A stretch of 9,160 nucleotides of DNA from JBAYZQ01 sp041672385. Lineage in GTDB: Bacteria; Spirochaetota; Spirochaetia; Sphaerochaetales; Sphaerochaetaceae. Below the pieces are notes generated by a model. It was not told the DNA's origin. It saw nothing but the letters and a program-made list of their open reading frames with translations, and ran no database searches. Of this stretch, positions 5,544 to 9,160 are shown in pieces; position 1 is the first letter of the stretch, and every line of letters begins with the position of its first letter. The stretch covers positions 1 through 9,160 of the forward strand of contig JBAYZQ010000089.1 of NCBI GenBank assembly GCA_041672385.1, written 5' to 3'. The position numbers were made by a program, and so were the translations under genes.

Positions 5544-7331
5544 ATGTTGTTTAAAAAGAAATCAATAAGAAGAAAACTTTTGATTGGAATGTTGTGTGCT
5601 GCAATTATCCCAATTTTAATTATTACGATAACATCACTTCGTATAACCTATGACTCCATGGAAGAACAACTAATTTATAATCGTAGGATGAGTATAGGAT
5701 GGTTGAAAGATAGACTTGACCTTGAAATTAATGAATATAATAATTTGTTTTACCAATTTGAAATAGTTGAATCAATGAAAGAAAAAATTCAAAGCTGGTG
5801 TTATGAAGGCCAAGAATTGGATTATGAAAGTCAATGGCAATTGATTTCTGCAATGAATTCACAAATAAACCTAAAAAATGAGATTAATTCAATAGAACTA
5901 TATAATTATACGAGAAAGGAAGTATTGGTATGTGCTAGAAGTGGAGCATCTCTTGAAGAAACTGGAGATCGTTTAAATCAGTGGAATCAAAGAAATGAAG
6001 ATTTGCAATCTAATGTAGTATTTCTTAAAAATGGCAAAGAAATCCTTGCAATACATCAAATATTCAAGTTTGAGAACAAAAAACCTATAGCTCTTATGGT
6101 TGTTCATATGAGGCCTTATTTTATTCAAGATATTGTTGATGATATTAGGATGACCTCCAATGAAAGTGTTATTATTTTCAACGACCAAGATCAAATTCTT
6201 ATATCTTCTGAAGAAAATGGATTTGATATTAAACCAATAAAAATTATTTCGGTAATGAATCAAATGAAAGAGGAAGATACGAATGAATTTTTCACAAACA
6301 ATTCGTTTTGGTTTTACCGTCCAGTTAGCAGTGGAAAACTTGAAGTAGTTTTTGAAATCCCCGACAATGTAATTAAGACTGCTCAGAGAAAATCTGGTTT
6401 AGTTGGATTTATGGTAACAATTTTCACTTTAATTATTGCTATTATTTTTGTTTTTATATTTTCAAGATTTTTAACAAAACCAATAATTCATCTTTCAGAA
6501 AGAATGAAAAACCTTTCAATAGATGAACCTGACCCATTTAAAGTACCCTTAAAAATACAAACAAACGGTAATAAAGATGAAATAGATACCTTGAATGCTA
6601 GTTTTGTATCAATGATAAAGAAAAATCGTACCCTAATTGCCGATAAATACCAAACTCAAATAGAAAAAAGAGAAGCACAGCTTAAAGCTTTGCAAGCTCA
6701 AATTAATCCACACTTCATGTATAATTCATTACAAGTTATAGGAGGAATGGCAGTTTCAAGAAAAATGATGGATATTTATGAAATGACAGTAGCTCTTAGT
6801 GATATACTAAGATATTCATTAAGTTTTTCTGAAGATTCTGTGGCAATCAAAGAAGAAATTACTTATTTAAAAAGTTATCTTTCAATACAAGATATGAGAT
6901 TCCCGAATAAATTGAATTATAAAATTGATTTTTCTGATGATGTTCTTGAATGTCAAATTCCAAAATTAATTTTTCAACCAATTATTGAGAATAGTTTTTC
7001 TCATGGATTATCGCAGAAAAAAGGAAAATGGAAAATTGAAATTGAAGGACATAGAATTGATAATGAGAAGATTCAAATAACTTTTACAGACAATGGAATA
7101 GGAATTTCTAAGAGTGAATGTAAAAAGTTAAACGAATCTTTAGGTAACGCTGCTTTTAAGATTTTGGATGCTAATTCTCATATAGGATTAAGTAATGTAA
7201 ATTCTAGGATAAAATTATTTTGCTCTAATCCAAATTTTGGCCTAAAAGTTTTAAGTCCAGAAGAGGGAGGCACCGTAATAATTCTAAGGTTGCTTTCCAA
7301 AAAGGTTATAAATAGTGAGGAAGATAAATGA
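5544..7331 (+). CDS. YesM/LytS-type sensor histidine kinase
   Basis: A 595-residue inner-membrane sensor kinase. A basic N-terminus is followed by membrane helix 1 (residues 12-32), an extracytoplasmic sensor region (33-284), membrane helix 2 (285-306), a HAMP segment starting SRFLTKPI (307 on) and a linker helix. The kinase core is of the His_kinase (PF06580) type: INPHFMYNSLQ with the phospho-accepting His390, then PIIENSFSHGL with the N-box Asn483, and DNGIG with Asp516, followed by HIGLSNVNSRI. All the key residues are present. In this family the kinase senses sugars or sugar-loaded binding proteins and phosphorylates a YesN-type partner. The start is ATG 5544, with GGGAG ten bases upstream (rather long spacing). 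The stop TGA overlaps the ATG of the response regulator (ATGA, 7328-7331), so the pair is translationally coupled. The sensor region shows no motif I can tie to a ligand. Confidence 0.93.
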   Translation: MLFKKKSIRRKLLIGMLCAAIIPILIITITSLRITYDSMEEQLIYNRRMSIGWLKDRLDLEINEYNNLFYQFEIVESMKEKIQSWCYEGQELDYESQWQLISAMNSQINLKNEINSIELYNYTRKEVLVCARSGASLEETGDRLNQWNQRNEDLQSNVVFLKNGKEILAIHQIFKFENKKPIALMVVHMRPYFIQDIVDDIRMTSNESVIIFNDQDQILISSEENGFDIKPIKIISVMNQMKEEDTNEFFTNNSFWFYRPVSSGKLEVVFEIPDNVIKTAQRKSGLVGFMVTIFTLIIAIIFVFIFSRFLTKPIIHLSERMKNLSIDEPDPFKVPLKIQTNGNKDEIDTLNASFVSMIKKNRTLIADKYQTQIEKREAQLKALQAQINPHFMYNSLQVIGGMAVSRKMMDIYEMTVALSDILRYSLSFSEDSVAIKEEITYLKSYLSIQDMRFPNKLNYKIDFSDDVLECQIPKLIFQPIIENSFSHGLSQKKGKWKIEIEGHRIDNEKIQITFTDNGIGISKSECKKLNESLGNAAFKILDANSHIGLSNVNSRIKLFCSNPNFGLKVLSPEEGGTVIILRLLSKKVINSEEDK

Positions 7332-8437
7332 ATTATAAGGTAGTAATAATTGATGATGAAAAATGGACAAGAGAAATTATTAAAGGTCTTGGAGAATGGG
7401 ATAAACTTGGATTAGAGGTTGTAGGAGAAGCTTCCGACGGAGAATTTGGCTTGGAAATAATAAAAAGGACCAATCCTGATATTGTAATATCGGATGTTTG
7501 TATGCCAAGACTAAATGGACTTCAGCTTATAGAAAAGGTAAAGAGCAATGGTTTTGAAAGTCTTATAATTATGATATCTGGGTATGATGATTTTTCTTAT
7601 GTTCAAAATGCTCTTCGTCTTGGAGTCAGTGATTATATTCTTAAACCAATAAAAGCTTCAATTTTAAATGAACAACTTGAAAAGTGTGTGGAAACAATCA
7701 AGAAAAAAAGAAATAGTTCAAATATTGGACTTGATTTAAATTTTGTTTCTTCTGAATATTCAACCTATATTGATTACAGATTAGAATGGGTGAATCGTGC
7801 TCTTCTTTCTAGTTCTGAAGAAAAACTAAATAAGGAATTTGACATTCTTGAGGAACAAATTCAATTTAAATTTTCTGAGATACAAAGACGAGATTTTATA
7901 ATATATTTTTATTACCGACTTTTAAATAATCTTCAAAATTTCATTATTGGGTGTGGCTATCTTCCTAAGGAAATATTTTCAAGTAAGTTTACCTCCTTTG
8001 TATTTGGTGATGACACAAAATTTATAAGGATGTTAACTTACTTAAAAGAATTGTATATAGAAGCTAATAGAAAGATATTAGAGTTCAAACATAAAAGAAA
8101 CAAAGTTGATATTACAAAAATTAAGGAATATTTAAATGTAAATTATTTAGAAGAAGTTTCACTTGAAAAAACTGCTGAAATATTCTCGATTAGTAAAGAA
8201 TATCTTAGTAAAATTTTTAAAGATGAATATAAAATTTCTTTTTCCAAATATATTATAAAACTAAGAATGGAAAAGGCAATGCAACTTGTACTTAATCTTT
8301 CCATTCCTCTTAAAGATATTCCTGAGGCTTCAGGTTTTTTTGATCATGCTCATTTTTATAAAACCTTTAAAAAATACTATGAAAAAACTCCTGGAGATAT
8401 TAGGTCAACCTTAAAAAAACACAATGAAACTGATTAA
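7328..8437 (+). CDS. YesN-type response regulator with AraC-family DNA-binding domain
   Basis: A 369-residue cytoplasmic transcription factor and partner of the kinase encoded immediately upstream. The receiver domain spans about residues 1-120: acidic pocket Asp9/Asp10, phospho-acceptor Asp56 in ISDVCMPRLNG, Ser84 in MISGYDDF and Lys106 in YILKP. A short middle region (about 125-260) without a recognised domain follows. The AraC-type domain runs from about 262 to 362, with the first helix-turn-helix near 279-298 (LEKTAEIFSISKEYLSKIFK) and the second ending FYKTFKKYYEKTPGDIR. Many YesN-type proteins have a longer middle region and reach about 500 residues, so this is a compact version. It most likely activates the transport genes that begin 87 bases downstream. 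The start overlaps the kinase stop, and no separate promoter is needed. Confidence 0.93.
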   Translation: MNYKVVIIDDEKWTREIIKGLGEWDKLGLEVVGEASDGEFGLEIIKRTNPDIVISDVCMPRLNGLQLIEKVKSNGFESLIIMISGYDDFSYVQNALRLGVSDYILKPIKASILNEQLEKCVETIKKKRNSSNIGLDLNFVSSEYSTYIDYRLEWVNRALLSSSEEKLNKEFDILEEQIQFKFSEIQRRDFIIYFYYRLLNNLQNFIIGCGYLPKEIFSSKFTSFVFGDDTKFIRMLTYLKELYIEANRKILEFKHKRNKVDITKIKEYLNVNYLEEVSLEKTAEIFSISKEYLSKIFKDEYKISFSKYIIKLRMEKAMQLVLNLSIPLKDIPEASGFFDHAHFYKTFKKYYEKTPGDIRSTLKKHNETD

Positions 8438-8493
8438 TAAAAACTACTCCATTTGCTTGGGTTTGGATTTAATCTTAATCATACAAACAAAGA

Positions 8494-8513
8494 AATCCTT
8501 ATATTTAAGGATT
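8494..8513 (+). promoter_or_regulatory. Inverted repeat abutting the ribosome binding site of the sugar-binding protein gene
   Basis: AATCCTTA (8494-8501), spacer TATT, TAAGGATT (8506-8513): perfect eight-base arms directly followed by AGGAGG (8514-8519) and, five bases later, ATG 8525. As DNA it could be a regulator site; as RNA it is a hairpin touching the ribosome binding site that could affect translation or protect the downstream message. It is not followed by a T-run, so it is not an intrinsic terminator on this strand. Confidence 0.45.
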
Positions 8514-8524
8514 AGGAGGAAAAA

Positions 8525-9160
8525 ATGAAAAAATTAATTGTTTTGGCATTAAGCTTGATAGTAGTATTTGGCTTGTTTGCCACTGCACAAAATGAGACTT
8601 CTGCAACCCAACCTGTGAAGGAAGTAGAATTAAATGTTATGATGAGTTTTCCAAGGTTTATGGATCAATGGGAAACTTATTGTAGGCAATTTGAAGAAAA
8701 AATGCTTCAAGAAGAGAACCTTAAAGTAAAGATTAATCTTGAAATGCCAAGTAGTGACCAGTATGAAAGTGTACTTCAAGCCCGTCTTGCTGGAGATGAT
8801 GCTCCAGATTTATATACTCTTCACAGTAATAATATTGCTACTTATTACAAGGCTGGTAACCTAGAAGATCTTTCAAACCAAGAATTATCAAAAAAAGTTT
8901 ATGATAATATCAAAGATACAGTGACTGTTGATGGGAAAATGCTTGCAGTTCCAATTGAAAGTCAGGCTTGGGCGGCACTTTATAATAAAGATATTTTCCA
9001 AGAATGCGGACTTGAAGTTCCTTACACCTTGAGTGAACTTAAAAATGTTTGTTCTGTACTTGAAGCAAATGGATACACCCCATTTATGTTGGCTTTTCAG
9101 GAACAATGGGTTCCTCAGCTTATGACTGCTCTTCTTCTTGGTGGAAAAGTAACTACAGAA
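8525..9160 (+). CDS. ABC-transporter sugar-binding protein (family 1), N-terminal part
   Basis: The frame is open for 212 codons from ATG 8525 to the window edge, so the C-terminal half is missing (family length about 420-450). AGGAGG lies five bases before the start. Residues 1-21 are a signal peptide: MKK, a hydrophobic core and an Ala-Thr-Ala cleavage site, with mature Gln22. There is no lipobox cysteine, so the protein is probably a soluble periplasmic one. The mature part shows the family-1 solute-binding layout: a first strand (VELNVMMSFPRF), RLAGDDAPDLYTLHS, and the conserved DGKMLAVPIES...ALYNKDIFQECGLEVP segment from residue 136 to about 164. Such proteins bring sugars or oligosaccharides to an ABC importer whose permeases are usually encoded just downstream. 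Following the YesM/YesN pair by 87 bases suggests control by them. The ligand cannot be read from this part. Base composition is less AT-rich (25 of 60 G+C in 8761-8820) than that of the two preceding genes. Confidence 0.9.
   Translation, partial: MKKLIVLALSLIVVFGLFATAQNETSATQPVKEVELNVMMSFPRFMDQWETYCRQFEEKMLQEENLKVKINLEMPSSDQYESVLQARLAGDDAPDLYTLHSNNIATYYKAGNLEDLSNQELSKKVYDNIKDTVTVDGKMLAVPIESQAWAALYNKDIFQECGLEVPYTLSELKNVCSVLEANGYTPFMLAFQEQWVPQLMTALLLGGKVTTE

Noticed and set aside
1..9160. CRISPR array, tRNA or rRNA gene, insertion sequence
   Set aside because: No spaced direct-repeat series, cloverleaf-like or rRNA-like sequence, transposase or terminal inverted repeats were seen anywhere in the window.

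Overview
This window reads as a carbohydrate-utilisation locus of an AT-rich bacterium, with a two-gene cassette that looks like a phage-defence module in the middle. All genes lie on the + strand. The organism is probably a diderm, and a spirochaete is my best guess. The extracellular-type sugar-binding protein at the right end has a signal peptide ending in Ala-x-Ala and no lipobox cysteine, which does not fit a Gram-positive ABC binding protein but suits a periplasmic one. YesM/YesN-type two-component genes, LacI-type regulators and family-1 sugar-binding proteins are common together in free-living spirochaetes. The lineage call is inference and no marker gene is present.

Left part (1-3066): the C-terminal end of an FGGY-family sugar kinase (probably the L-ribulokinase step), then L-arabinose isomerase (araA), then a LacI-family regulator with a TTG start. 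They have the same direction and short gaps of about 90 bases or less, and a strong intrinsic-type hairpin follows the regulator. This looks like an L-arabinose catabolic operon carrying its own local regulator. Perfect inverted repeats sit just ahead of the ribosome binding sites of araA and of the regulator.

Middle part (3067-5543): an AT-rich gap of about 460 bases with no recognisable gene, then an AAA15-type ATPase (379 aa) whose stop overlaps the start of an unrecognised 169-aa gene by four bases (ATGA), then another gap of about 366 bases that may hold a decayed reading frame. A stand-alone SMC/ABC-like ATPase translationally coupled to a small partner is a typical layout for abortive-infection or toxin-antitoxin-like systems (RloA/AbiLi, PARIS AriA and relatives). 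The small protein does not look like any partner I can name. This is the most interesting part of the window.

Right part (5544-9160): a YesM/LytS-type membrane histidine kinase and a YesN-type AraC response regulator, also coupled by an ATGA overlap, followed 87 bases later by the start of a family-1 sugar-binding protein of an ABC importer, which runs off the right edge. The kinase would sense a sugar or binding-protein signal in the periplasm, and the regulator would switch on the importer. Together with the arabinose genes this suggests uptake and breakdown of an arabinose-containing sugar or oligosaccharide, but the link between the two halves is inference.
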